The notes beneath the pieces are model-generated. The model ran no database searches. It was not told the DNA's origin and saw only the letters and a list, made by a program, of their open reading frames with translations. Shown here piece by piece: positions 1 through 8,600 of a DNA stretch of 64,000 nt. Within the stretch, counting starts at the first letter, position 1; each line of letters starts with the position of its first letter. The position numbers and the translations under genes were made by a program. This stretch comes from Gammaproteobacteria bacterium (lineage in GTDB: Bacteria; Pseudomonadota; Gammaproteobacteria; Ga0077554; Ga007554): positions 734,188-798,187 of the forward strand of contig JAMPIW010000007.1 of the NCBI GenBank assembly GCA_040183005.1, read 5' to 3'.

Positions 1-544
1 ATACTGTAGCTTCGGCTTCCCAGGTTGAACAATTCTCAATATTACAATATTGTCTCACCTTGGAAAATTCCGTGGGAAAGCAGACCTCCAGAACCAGTTT
101 CCCAATGTCATGCAACAGCCCGGCTGTAAAAGCCAGGTTCTGCTCATAACCATGATGCCTTGCCAAGACCTTGGCTGCTGTTCCAACATAAAATGCATGC
201 TTCCAAAGAGCTGTGTAATCAATGGTTTCTTTCTGCGTTTGAGGAGAAAAAAACATATAAACAGCCGCTGTAATGGCAACATTGCGGATGGTGTACATCC
301 CCAAAATGACACAAGCCTCTTTAGTGGAAGTTATTTCTCCTGAAAATCCGTAAAAAGGTGAATTTGCAATCCTCAATATCCGAGCAGACAGGCATTGATC
401 CTGGCTAATTTTCTTTTCCAGCGTAGCAAGATCGCATCCCTCGCTGTCTATCATTCTCACCACTTCCATGGCAACCGTGGAAAGGGAAGGTAGCTTCTGG
501 ATAACCTGTTCGATCTCTTCGTTACTGATCATGATTGCGCTCAT
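1..544 (-). CDS. HDOD domain protein, C-terminus cut by the window edge
   Basis: The reverse strand reads from an ATG at 544 to the window edge without a stop (181 codons). Residues from about 10 match an HDOD domain: IEQVIQKLPSLSTVAMEVV, then DQCLSARILRIANSPFYGFS, then AGLLHDIGKLVLEV with the HD-like pair. HDOD proteins are HD-superfamily proteins, mostly without proven catalysis, that often work with two-component or c-di-GMP signalling. The start lies inside the end of the response regulator gene (23-bp overlap), so the two are probably translated together and act in one signalling route. The C-terminal domain, if any, lies outside the window. Confidence 0.85.
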   Translation of the reverse strand, partial: MSAIMISNEEIEQVIQKLPSLSTVAMEVVRMIDSEGCDLATLEKKISQDQCLSARILRIANSPFYGFSGEITSTKEACVILGMYTIRNVAITAAVYMFFSPQTQKETIDYTALWKHAFYVGTAAKVLARHHGYEQNLAFTAGLLHDIGKLVLEVCFPTEFSKVRQYCNIENCSTWEAEATV

Positions 545-1355
545 GTTTTCGTGGAATCATCACTAAAATCACACCGCCCGCCTGGCAGGCATGTAAAAAT
601 GGACTGCAATGCACCTCAACATGATGCTCTTCCTCAAGTTGAGTGACACAACTTACAGAGGTCGTTTGTTCAGATGCATCCCGATATAATCCATGTATTG
701 ATGCAGGAAAAACATCGTCTGAAAGTTGGCCCACCAACCCGATACCATTACCAAACATTTCATGAGCAGCGCGGTTTGCCACCACAATTACTTTGTCACC
801 TCCAATACCAAGCACAGCCACCGGCAACTCTTCGAGTACTTTCTGGGAAATCTGCAGTGCACGTAAACCAAACTGTGCCTCTCGATTCTTTTCATCGTAA
901 CGTTTTTCTAAATCATGATTAAGGTTCATCAACTCATTATTCGCAGCGCTCAAATTATCTGATGCACGCCCATTCTCCATTCGCAATTCAAAATCCCGAA
1001 ACGCTTCCTGGACATTAGCGCGCAATTGATCGTCATCCCATGGCTTTGTCAGAAACTTATAGATAGCACCCTGATTAATAGCATCAGTGATGGATTCGAG
1101 CTCGGTATATCCGCTGAGCACCATACGTATGGTGTCTGGATATAATTCTTTAACCCTGCAGAGAAATTGTGTGCCCGTCATCTCCGGCATACGTTGATCC
1201 GAGATGATCACGTTCACAGCGTTATTAGCCAAAATTTCCAGTCCGCCCGCACCGCTATTTGCTCTTAAAATACGGTAGCCATCACGACGAAAAAGGCGCG
1301 CTAACGAAGAAAGGATGTTTTCTTCGTCGTCTACCAATAACAGAGTTCGTTCCAT
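522..1355 (-). CDS. Response regulator: receiver domain plus PAS-like C-terminus
   Basis: This 277-residue protein opens with a CheY-type receiver: acidic pair D9-D10, phospho-acceptor D53 in ISDQRMPEMTG, and K104 in FLTKPW. The FLTKPWDDDQL stretch is typical of RpfG/HDOD-linked receivers. A coiled-coil-like linker (about 125-170) leads to a PAS-like region (VLEELPVAVLGIGGDKVIVVANRAA, about 180-260). There is no DNA-binding or HD-GYP output domain. I chose the ATG at 1355, preceded by GGGAAGAA, over a longer in-frame start at 1523, because the receiver begins there. It overlaps the downstream HDOD gene, its likely output partner. Confidence 0.85.
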   Translation of the reverse strand: MERTLLLVDDEENILSSLARLFRRDGYRILRANSGAGGLEILANNAVNVIISDQRMPEMTGTQFLCRVKELYPDTIRMVLSGYTELESITDAINQGAIYKFLTKPWDDDQLRANVQEAFRDFELRMENGRASDNLSAANNELMNLNHDLEKRYDEKNREAQFGLRALQISQKVLEELPVAVLGIGGDKVIVVANRAAHEMFGNGIGLVGQLSDDVFPASIHGLYRDASEQTTSVSCVTQLEEEHHVEVHCSPFLHACQAGGVILVMIPRKHERNHDQ

Positions 1356-1757
1356 TTCTTCCCGATTATTTCTTCTAAAAACAAAAGCCTGGCAGAGCTG
1401 GCACGACATATCTACTATTGTTATCTTGCAGGTAATGCGCTCGCCAGGCAGGGCTTGATTACTTAGTGTTGTCGGCAAAAAGGTAAAAAACTTGATCAGG
1501 AGCGTACTTTCCATCCCCACCACCTGGTTGGAGCGGTAGGGATTTTCATTGGCGTATGTTCCCGTTGGGTATTGTGCCGCTCGCTGAGCAACGTCGATTG
1601 ATAGGGCCGGGATTTTAACCAGGCGCCAAAAAGTAGGAGGAGGAAAATGGCTGGCACTTGCTATGAAAAATGCAGAAGACAGGAGAATGCAGGAGCAATT
1701 ATCGGATGTGCGAAAGCAGCCCTACCACTTTTTCTGTAGATTCAACTGAAGTCGAAT
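1356..1757. other. Intergenic stretch between rlmJ and the response regulator
   Basis: This 402-bp gap lies upstream of the response regulator and downstream of rlmJ, both leftward. It must hold the response regulator promoter, but I could not pick a convincing pair of hexamers. The only coding candidate is a 30-codon rightward ORF with a strong Shine-Dalgarno sequence, listed separately. Confidence 0.5.
1647..1739 (+). CDS. Possible 30-residue cysteine-containing small protein
   Basis: An ATG at 1647 follows AGGAGGAGG (1635-1643) at a good distance, so ribosome loading looks strong. The ORF runs 30 codons to TAG. The peptide begins MAGTCYEKCRR and contains three cysteines (residues 5, 9, 21) and a hydrophobic C-terminus (GCAKAALPLFL). 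It points towards the end of rlmJ on the opposite strand. I recognise no family. A chance ORF with a purine-rich run upstream remains quite possible. Confidence 0.3.
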   Translation: MAGTCYEKCRRQENAGAIIGCAKAALPLFL

Positions 1758-2594
1758 TTATTCCGGCACCAGCCACTCCACCCTCACCCGCCCCTTTGCG
1801 GCGTGTAACCCAGCCATCAACTTGGGTAACAGGTTTTGCAAGGTCTCGTCGAGCCGCCACGGTGGATTCATGATGATCATGCCGCACCCAAATAATTGCC
1901 CAGGCAGGGGTTCGGCATGAAGCTGGATCTCGGCCAGCAACAGTTTTCGCAGTCCGCTGGCAACGAGCTGTTGATGAAAACGCTGTACGACCTGCCAATC
2001 CTTTAGCGGATACCACAGCGCATATATACCCGTGCTCCAGCGCTGGTGCGCGGTCTTCAGCCCTTCGAGCAACTGTTCAAAATCATCGGTTCTTTCAAAT
2101 GGCGGATCTATCAGCACCAGGCCGCGTCTTTCTGGAGGGGGCAGAAAGCCCTTCAGACCGAGGAATCCATCCATCTCATGCACATGAACTTGCGCATCAC
2201 CACGGAATTCCTGTTTTAGGGCATGCGCTTCTTCGGGATGCAACTCCATGAGTACCATACGGTCCTGCGGGCGCAGGAAGTGCCGCGCGATCCGCGGTGA
2301 GCCGGGATAATAGCGCAATGCATCGTCTTCATTGATAGCATGCACGGCGGAGAGATATCCCGCCATTTCCTGTGGCACATTCTGTGTTCCCCAGAAATGC
2401 CCGATCCCCTGCCGATATTCCCCGGTCTTTTGCGCGGGAGTGGCGTGCAGGTCATAAAGACCAGCACCTGCATGCGTGTCGAGATAACAGAATGGCTTTT
2501 CTTTGGCGTGCAACGATTGCAGCAACAAGGACAGAACGGTGTGTTTGAATACATCGGCAAAATTGCCGGCGTGATAACTGTGGCGATAATTCAC
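1758..2594 (-). CDS. rlmJ: 23S rRNA (adenine-2030-N6)-methyltransferase RlmJ
   Basis: The 278-residue protein starts MNYRHSYHAGNFADVFKH, the hallmark N-terminus of RlmJ (YhiR), which methylates N6 of A2030 in 23S rRNA using SAM. The SAM-binding motif appears as DTHAGAGLYDL (about 37-47), and the catalytic N6-methyltransferase motif as LIDPPFE (about 163), equivalent to D/N-P-P-Y/F. Length matches the E. coli protein (280). It is 22 bp downstream of the DUF3501 gene on the same strand and could be cotranscribed, but it is a housekeeping gene with no known functional tie to that operon. Confidence 0.95.
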   Translation of the reverse strand: MNYRHSYHAGNFADVFKHTVLSLLLQSLHAKEKPFCYLDTHAGAGLYDLHATPAQKTGEYRQGIGHFWGTQNVPQEMAGYLSAVHAINEDDALRYYPGSPRIARHFLRPQDRMVLMELHPEEAHALKQEFRGDAQVHVHEMDGFLGLKGFLPPPERRGLVLIDPPFERTDDFEQLLEGLKTAHQRWSTGIYALWYPLKDWQVVQRFHQQLVASGLRKLLLAEIQLHAEPLPGQLFGCGMIIMNPPWRLDETLQNLLPKLMAGLHAAKGRVRVEWLVPE

Positions 2595-2616
2595 TGTGTT
2601 TCTTCAGAAATAATTA

Positions 2617-3201
2617 TTAATCAAAATCCGCAGCCAGCGCAGCACGCACTGCGTCAGGAGTAGAGTCTACATAATAGGTATAAGCCTCATGGCCTATTCC
2701 CATCGCGATGACCGCATCCGCCTTGGCTGCCGATACCATCTCCGGGGTTAATTCGAACCGGAGGAAGTGCACCGCAGAGGTTTTTTGCTCATTCTCACGC
2801 GCCAGATCCTCATCGGCTATCGCCCAGATACGTTCAAAGCTATCAACCTGCACCCAGACACGGTCTTCGATGCCGATCATACCGGCGAGTGCCTTCTGGC
2901 GTTCACCGACATTAGTATATTCAATCATGAAGGTGGCCTTCCAGTTTCTGCCATCGGGAATCAGTGGATTATACGTCGCCAATTCCTCTTCGATGCCTTC
3001 GACCTCAAAAATCCGCTCAGCGCGCAGCATCTCCTGAATCTGGTATTGGACGGTAAAACGATCCTCAAAATACAGCATGGCATGCGGCCCGATGGGCACC
3101 TGGCGGTTTTTCTTGTGTGCCATCACCCAGCCACGGAACTCGGCGCGGACTTCGGCGTATTTTTCGAGGCTGTGTAAATCAGCGCGTGTCAGTTTTTGCA
3201 T
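2617..3201 (-). CDS. DUF3501 family protein
   Basis: This 194-residue protein starts MQKLTRADLHSLEKYAEVR. It contains HKKNRQVPIGPHAMLYFEDR and the segment from NPLIPDGRNWKATFMIEYTN, both characteristic of DUF3501. The function is unknown. In many sulfur- and methane-oxidising proteobacteria DUF3501 sits beside a CCG-type Fe-S protein and a rubrerythrin, exactly as here, so a role in the same redox or peroxide response is inferred. I prefer the ATG at 3201 over one nine codons upstream, since family similarity starts there. No membrane segment or metal-binding motif is obvious. Confidence 0.85.
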   Translation of the reverse strand: MQKLTRADLHSLEKYAEVRAEFRGWVMAHKKNRQVPIGPHAMLYFEDRFTVQYQIQEMLRAERIFEVEGIEEELATYNPLIPDGRNWKATFMIEYTNVGERQKALAGMIGIEDRVWVQVDSFERIWAIADEDLARENEQKTSAVHFLRFELTPEMVSAAKADAVIAMGIGHEAYTYYVDSTPDAVRAALAADFD

Positions 3202-3261
3202 CGCATGTTTTTCACAAAAGTTCGGCAAACCGTAGGGGGCGTTCCACGCACTATATGAAAA

Positions 3262-3391
3262 TTAAACCCAGATTGTCCATTAGCCCCAAAACCGTTCGCC
3301 CTGAGTCTGTCGAAGGGCCGTTCATGGTTCGACAAGCTCACCACGAACGGTGTTGTGCGTCCTATTTCGCCTAATGGACAATTTGGGTTAA
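3262..3391. repeat. 130-bp MITE-like palindromic element, copy 1
   Basis: The outer arms (3262-3283, starting TTAAACCCAGATTGTCC; 3371-3391, ending GGACAATTTGGGTTAA) form a near-perfect terminal inverted repeat. Inside is a second palindrome from CCGTTCGCCCTGAGTC to CACCACGAACGG, a core of a type scattered through many proteobacterial genomes. A nearly identical element in inverted orientation lies at 47251-47371. This copy fills the gap between the DUF3501 and CCG genes, and its right arm contains the stop codon of the CCG gene. It has no coding capacity. A non-autonomous mobile unit or BIME-like repeat is the best description. Confidence 0.8.
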
Positions 3392-4734
3392 ATCCCATAC
3401 GCCAGGCGCAGCAGCGTCATTGGGTGCTCTGGCTTGCTGCCGTCATCCAGACCATTTTCAATTTGATGACCTGCCATTGGGCAATCGCTGCTGTAATGGT
3501 CTGCCTTGGCCTGCCGCACGCGATTAAACACCGGCTTGCCGATCTTCATTGAGTTTTCGTGAAACTCGCTCTTCACGGCGTATGTGCCATTATGCCCTGA
3601 ACAGCGCTCAATCGGATCAACCTGGGTATCCGGCACCAGTTGAAGAACATCACGGGTCTTGAGCCCAATATTCTGCACCCGCAGATGACAGGCCACATGA
3701 TAAGAAATATTGCCTAACGACTGCTTGAAATCGGTATTCAGTCTGCCTTCCTTGTGGCGCAGCATCAGATATTCAAAAGGATCAAAGATCGCATCACGCA
3801 CCTTGAGCACCTCTGGATCATCCGGAAACATCAGGGGCAGTTCCTGCTTGAACATCAGCACACAGGAAGGCACTGGCGCGACGATATCCCAACCCTCATC
3901 CACCAACCTTGCCAGCACTGGAATGTTGGCCTCTTTGGCGCGCTCTACCGCCTCCAGATCGCCTAGCTCCAGCTTGGGCATACCGCAGCATTGCTCTTTT
4001 TGCGCCAAGGTCACGGGGATGCCGTTGTGCTCAAGTACCGTGATCAAATCCATGCCGATCTGCGGCTCATTGCGGTTGCCATAACAGGTGCCAAACAGCG
4101 CCACCTTGCCGCGCGTCTGCTCGGTTGGCACAGGGATTATTTCAACTGCGCGGCGCTGCGCTGCACGCTTGCGCAGGGCGTTGCCATGGAATTCCGGCAA
4201 GATGGCGTCCGGATGCACGCCCATTATTTTGTCCATTATCTTGCGCACAGTCTTGTTCTTGTTAGCGGCATTCACTACTTGAACCACCACCGGTATGCCT
4301 GCCAGTACACCCACAGTATCAGTCGAGGCGAGCATCCTGTCGCGGAGTTTGTATTCCCCTTTGCGGTGCTTGACCGCCTTGGCGCGCAGCATCAAATGCG
4401 GAAAATCAACATTCCACGGATGCGGCGGCACATAGGGACATTTGGTCATGTAGCACATGTCGCACAGGTAGCAGTGATCCACCACCCGCCAATAGACCTT
4501 TTTATCAACGCCATCCAGCTCAAGGCTTTCCGACGAGTCTATGGCATCAAAAAGCGTGGGGAACGCCTGGCACAGGCTAAAACAACGCCGACAACCATGG
4601 CAGATGTCGAATACCCGCTCGAGCTCTTGTAACAGAGATGTTTCATCATGAAAATCGGGATTTTTCCAGTCCAGCGGGTGACGGGTCGGCGCTTCGAGGC
4701 TGCCTTCCCGTTGGTTTGCAATCGGCTTTGACAT
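3388..4734 (-). CDS. CCG-domain 4Fe-4S protein (HdrB/GlpC-like)
   Basis: This 448-residue protein has two N-terminal ferredoxin-type clusters: C45-x2-C48-x2-C51-x3-C55 (CHGCRRCFSLC) and CYLCDMCYMTKCPY at about 100-115. Two C-terminal cysteine-rich CCG modules follow: a CCGMPKLELG motif, and a later degenerate one (ERCSGHNGTYAVK). This is the architecture of heterodisulfide-reductase-like and GlpC-like electron-transfer subunits. The chosen ATG (4734) begins MSKPIANQREG; a longer start at 4788 would lie inside a palindromic repeat. The gene sits between rubrerythrin and DUF3501, so it probably shuttles electrons for a rubrerythrin-dependent redox reaction; the partner and substrate are unknown. 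Confidence 0.85.
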   Translation of the reverse strand: MSKPIANQREGSLEAPTRHPLDWKNPDFHDETSLLQELERVFDICHGCRRCFSLCQAFPTLFDAIDSSESLELDGVDKKVYWRVVDHCYLCDMCYMTKCPYVPPHPWNVDFPHLMLRAKAVKHRKGEYKLRDRMLASTDTVGVLAGIPVVVQVVNAANKNKTVRKIMDKIMGVHPDAILPEFHGNALRKRAAQRRAVEIIPVPTEQTRGKVALFGTCYGNRNEPQIGMDLITVLEHNGIPVTLAQKEQCCGMPKLELGDLEAVERAKEANIPVLARLVDEGWDIVAPVPSCVLMFKQELPLMFPDDPEVLKVRDAIFDPFEYLMLRHKEGRLNTDFKQSLGNISYHVACHLRVQNIGLKTRDVLQLVPDTQVDPIERCSGHNGTYAVKSEFHENSMKIGKPVFNRVRQAKADHYSSDCPMAGHQIENGLDDGSKPEHPMTLLRLAYGI

Positions 4735-4764
4735 GGCGGCTCCCTGCGTGAATAGCGAAAGCTT

Positions 4765-4822
4765 CGTAGGGTGCGCCGCGCGCACCATTGCATTTTCATG
4801 TGGTGCGTGGAACGCACCCTGC
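4765..4822. repeat. GTAGGGTGCG-type palindromic repeat, copy 1
   Basis: CGTAGGGTGCG with CGCACCA on the left arm pairs with TGGTGCG and CGCACCCTGCG on the right. This imperfect hairpin lies between rubrerythrin and the CCG gene. A better-preserved relative lies at 9116-9166. It may act as an intercistronic mRNA-stabilising hairpin or attenuator within the operon. Similar repeats are common in gammaproteobacterial genomes. Confidence 0.7.
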
Positions 4823-4882
4823 GCTCAATGCCGTTAAGGAAACGCCGATCAGATCCGATCGGATTAATAAATCGGCGATTCC

Positions 4883-5302
4883 TTAGCTGCCCAGGCTATC
4901 CAACGCCTTCTTGAAGCGGTTGGCATGAGAACGCTCGGCCTTGGCGAGGGTCTCGAACCAGTCTGCGATCTCATCAAAGCCTTCTTCACGCGCCGCCTTG
5001 GCCATGCCGGGGTACATGTCGGTGTATTCGTGGGTTTCACCGGCAATCGCCGCCTTCAGGTTGTCGGCGGTAGCACCAATGGGCAGGCCGGTAGCTGGAT
5101 CACCGCAGACCTCCAGATATTCCAGGTGGCCATGCGCATGGCCTGTCTCACCTTCCGCAGTTGAACGGAACACTGCGGATACATCATTGTAGCCTTCCAC
5201 ATCGGCCTTGGCGGCGAAATACAGGTAACGGCGATTAGCCTGGGATTCGCCCGCGAAGGCGGCCTGCAGATTCTCTTCGGTTTTGCTGCCTTTCAGGTTC
5301 AT
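4883..5302 (-). CDS. Rubrerythrin family protein (di-iron domain only)
   Basis: The 139-residue protein has a ferritin-like four-helix core with the paired helix motifs of rubrerythrin: [54 protein letters not shown] and [12 protein letters not shown], each supplying Glu/His ligands for the di-iron centre. The usual C-terminal rubredoxin domain with CxxC knuckles is absent, so electrons must come from another protein. The cotranscribed CCG Fe-S protein is the obvious candidate. The start is the ATG at 5302, six bases after AAGGAG. Rubrerythrins reduce hydrogen peroxide. The gene follows a strong promoter and operator. Confidence 0.9.
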   Translation of the reverse strand: MNLKGSKTEENLQAAFAGESQANRRYLYFAAKADVEGYNDVSAVFRSTAEGETGHAHGHLEYLEVCGDPATGLPIGATADNLKAAIAGETHEYTDMYPGMAKAAREEGFDEIADWFETLAKAERSHANRFKKALDSLGS

Positions 5303-5367
5303 GACCATCTCCTTACAAATGTTCGTCAGCATCAACTGCCTGAGGATCGTTTCATTCACGTCAACGC

Positions 5368-5382
5368 TTAGACTTTGTCTAA
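5368..5382 (-). promoter_or_regulatory. Perfect 15-bp palindrome, candidate operator for the rubrerythrin operon
   Basis: TTAGACTTTGTCTAA is a perfect inverted repeat (6-bp arms, 3-bp centre). It lies roughly 8-25 bp downstream of the predicted transcription start and 65 bp upstream of the rubrerythrin ATG, a classic position for repressor binding. Its regulator is not known from sequence; a Fur/PerR- or Rrf2-type peroxide or iron sensor is a guess. Confidence 0.55.
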
Positions 5383-5395
5383 CCGACATCTTCGA

Positions 5396-5423
5396 AGTAT
5401 AAGGTATCCTGCCCCTGTGTCAA
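5396..5423 (-). promoter_or_regulatory. Sigma70 promoter of the rubrerythrin-CCG-DUF3501 operon
   Basis: Read leftward, TTGACA (5423-5418) and TATACT (5401-5396) are separated by exactly 16 bp. The -35 matches consensus perfectly and the -10 at five of six positions. Transcription would start near 5389 and give a leader of about 85 nt that includes the palindrome at 5368-5382. Confidence 0.75.
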
Positions 5424-5651
5424 TAGTCCGCTCAAGGCGTTCAGCCTGGACGAAGTCGAGCACTGAGCGCGGCACTCTCTGGCGATGGGAACGTCTGTGG
5501 TTTCCGTCGGACTAGCCTGCAATACAGTGCTGGACAAGCTGAAAACCGCGATCAATGGGACGTAACTGGATTCGCACCTGTGCGGGGATAATGAAAAACC
5601 CAGACCGGACTTGCACCTATCCTCACTACCCCCTATTTTCAAAGGGTGAAT

Positions 5652-8600
5652 TTATTCTTGGTACGGCCACTCGCGCCATGCGCCGAGGAGGGGAAAATAG
5701 AGTCCGAGGTGGAGGGTGTGTTTGTCATCCAGTTTGCTCATCAATAACGCATAGCGCTCCAGCTGTCCACGATAGCGGTTTTGTTCGTTGTCGAGAAAGG
5801 TGTCTGTATCCGTGCCTTCATGGCCGCCTGTTTTGTAATCGATAATCCAGCGCATGCCCTGTTGATCGACGAAGGTGCGGTCGATGATGACGTTGACGGG
5901 TTTGCCATCGACAATGCCGGTCAACGCATACTCGCATTGTGCGTCATGGTGCTGATGATCCAGCAGCCAGCGTCCACGTTCGCTTCTCAGTGTGCGCGTC
6001 AGTGCGGTTTCGACGCGTTGCGCGGCTTCATCCAATTCCCGCGCGGGCACACCCAACTGCATCAGGAGTATGCGATAACGGGGGCGTTGCGCGGCAATGA
6101 GTTCGCCGCTCCAGAAGCCTGCCCCCTGCTGGGCAATTTTGCGCAGGATGCGATGCACTACGGTGCCGATATGCCGTGCAGTGTCACTGGCCCAGAGGAA
6201 TTCGATGTTTTCCTCTGAATTACAGGGGGTTGGCCGCGTCATAACAGAGGGGAGCGTTACCGATGCGGGCGCATCGGGCAAGCACCAGCCCGACTTGAGA
6301 CGACGCAGACCAGGAAGAGGGATGAAAGATGCCATTAGCGCCGCATCTCCCGTCGGCTGGGCAATTCCTGGGCCAGCAACAAACTCCTTCTCAACCACGT
6401 CCCACAACTGGCTCAGCAGTGAGCCGCTTTGCGGTTTTTTCACCGCGCCGTCTTTTTCTGAAAGCGTGGTATGGCCCAGCAAATGCAGCTTTTTCTTGGC
6501 GCGGGTAGCGGCCACATAGAGCAACCGCCCTGCCTCATACACACCCTTTTGCTGATCCATGATTTTGATATAGCTATAAATCAGATCGTCCTTCTGGCCA
6601 TTACCCTTGATCGGTGCGAGCAGCAAGTCGCCTTCCTCGCGCGCCAGCGCGGGCCGTTCCATCCACATCAGCAGGCGACTTTCGTCCGATGGCATGCGCC
6701 GTCCTAAGGCGGGCACGATGACGGTATCGAATTCCAGACCTTTGGCCTTGTGAATGGTCATTAATTGCAACGATTCATCGGCCTCCATATCGGGTAGCGC
6801 AAAAAGTTTTTCGACCCGCTCCTCAATGCGCATAAAGCCGCTGGGATTACCCTCCGTGTGCATGTTCTCCAGGAGTTCGAAAAACACGCGCGCATCTTCA
6901 AGATCCGTCCCTGCTTGCACGCAGGCCGGCCCACCCAGCGCCAACCACACGCCTTCGACCCAGCGCCGCAAGGTGCGGCGCTGGCGTTGGGCAAGCGCGG
7001 TTTGCAGGACGCTACGCACGCACTCAAGGCGGCACTTTCCATCGGCACTCAGGAGATCAATGATGGCGGGGTTCTGCATGAGATCCCACAGTGCGGCGTT
7101 ATGGTCGTCCGCAGCCAACGCGTGCAGATCGGCGAGCGTCAATCCGCACCATGGCGCGCGCAGTATCGCCAGCCAGGCGATGCGATCGGCGGGATGCAGC
7201 AGCGCGCGGGTGAGCGCAAGCAGATCTTGAATTACTGGGCGATGCCCCAGACGTTCGATTTCGATAGCGCGGTAACGCAGCCCTGCCGTCTGCAAGACGG
7301 AGGCAATCTGCGCCAGGTGACTGCGCGCACGCACCAGAATCGCCACGGTGCCGTTGGGGTTGATCTGCCGCGCCTGTTTCACCAGATCAACCACCTTGGA
7401 CGCTTCGGCGTTCACGTAATTGATGAAGAACGGATGCACCTCTACGGCGCGGTGTTCGCCCATTTCATGCGATGCCTGGGATGGACTGTACGCAACCGCG
7501 CCGCTGGAGATATCTTCCAGCACCGGAAAAACCTGCTCGAAGCTCCGATTGACCCATTCCACAATACCCGCCTGGGAACGGAAATTGACGCTGAGGGTTA
7601 ACGGCGTGAGCCGAATCGATCCGACGCCTTGCTGGCGGGCGCGCAGAAACAGGCCCACCTCCGCCTCGCGGAAGCGATAGATCGACTGCATGGGATCGCC
7701 CACCACGAACAGCGTGCGTCCATCATCATGCTGCCAGCCAGCGGTAAGCCGCTCCAGTAATTGATATTGTCCAAAGGAGGTATCCTGAAATTCGTCCACC
7801 AAGATGTGCTGCATGCGATAATCGAGCGCCAGTGCGAGGTCGGTGGGATTGTCCGGCTCGCCTAACGCCTCCAGCGCACACTGCGCCACTTCACTGAAGT
7901 CCACTTGGCCCTTCTCGCGGAAGACTATTTTTAATTGTGCGACCGCAACCGGCAGCAGGTCGAACAACGCCTGCATCACCTGCCATTGGTCTTCGGTGTA
8001 ACGCTCGGGCGGGAGGCGTCGCAAGGCATCCAGATGGACACGTGATGCGTCGCCCTCTTTTGTGAGATCACCCAGCAATGCCTGGAAGTGTTCCTTTAAT
8101 GCCTGGTAGTGCGCCTTTTCTCCGGCGTCTTTCGTGGAACTCGGAGCGGGAAAACCAATATTTTTGTTGACTGTCTTACGCCACTCCCCGTCATTGGTCA
8201 GCAGCAGTGTGGCTATGCCACGCCACATTTGCAGATCCTCAGTAGTGCTGCCCGGAAGACATTCCATGTCACGGCAAAATGCGAGATCGGAATTATTTAC
8301 ATCATCCAGATTCGACGCCGCAAACCGCGCAAGCTCCACGATCCTCCCGCCCGCGTCCGCAGGCAGGGTTCGCGCCGTTGCAGCCAGCGCTTCTTCGATG
8401 ACGCTTTTAAACGCAGTCTCCAGGCTCGCGCGTTGCTGTTCACGATCTGAATCTTTCACCACATGCCGCAACCACTGGTCACGTCGCGCTAGCATGTTGG
8501 CGAGCAATCCTTCCACCAATGCCAGGTCGTTATCCAGATGACGCAGCAGCCGCTCCACCGCGGGCGACCATTGCACACCCTCCTCAAGCAACGCCAGTGT

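Larger units (their letters stand above)
5303..5651. other. Regulatory gap upstream of the rubrerythrin operon
   Basis: This 349-bp gap between rubrerythrin and the helicase gene holds the rubrerythrin promoter and operator (listed separately). Around 5430-5470 is a degenerate repeat (CGTTCAGCCTGGACGAAGTC) related to the core of the 130-bp element. At 5628-5655 there is a weak CCCC...AAAGGG hairpin resembling the repeats after nadK. I see no convincing gene. Confidence 0.6.

Noticed and set aside
1699..2016. ORFs overlapping the 3' end of rlmJ (1699-2016 and 1670-1873)
   Set aside because: They lie inside or antisense to rlmJ and have no ribosome-binding site or family similarity.
5379..5642. 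87-residue leftward ORF upstream of rubrerythrin
   Set aside because: It overlaps the strong promoter and operator and a degenerate repeat, with unremarkable composition and no family similarity.
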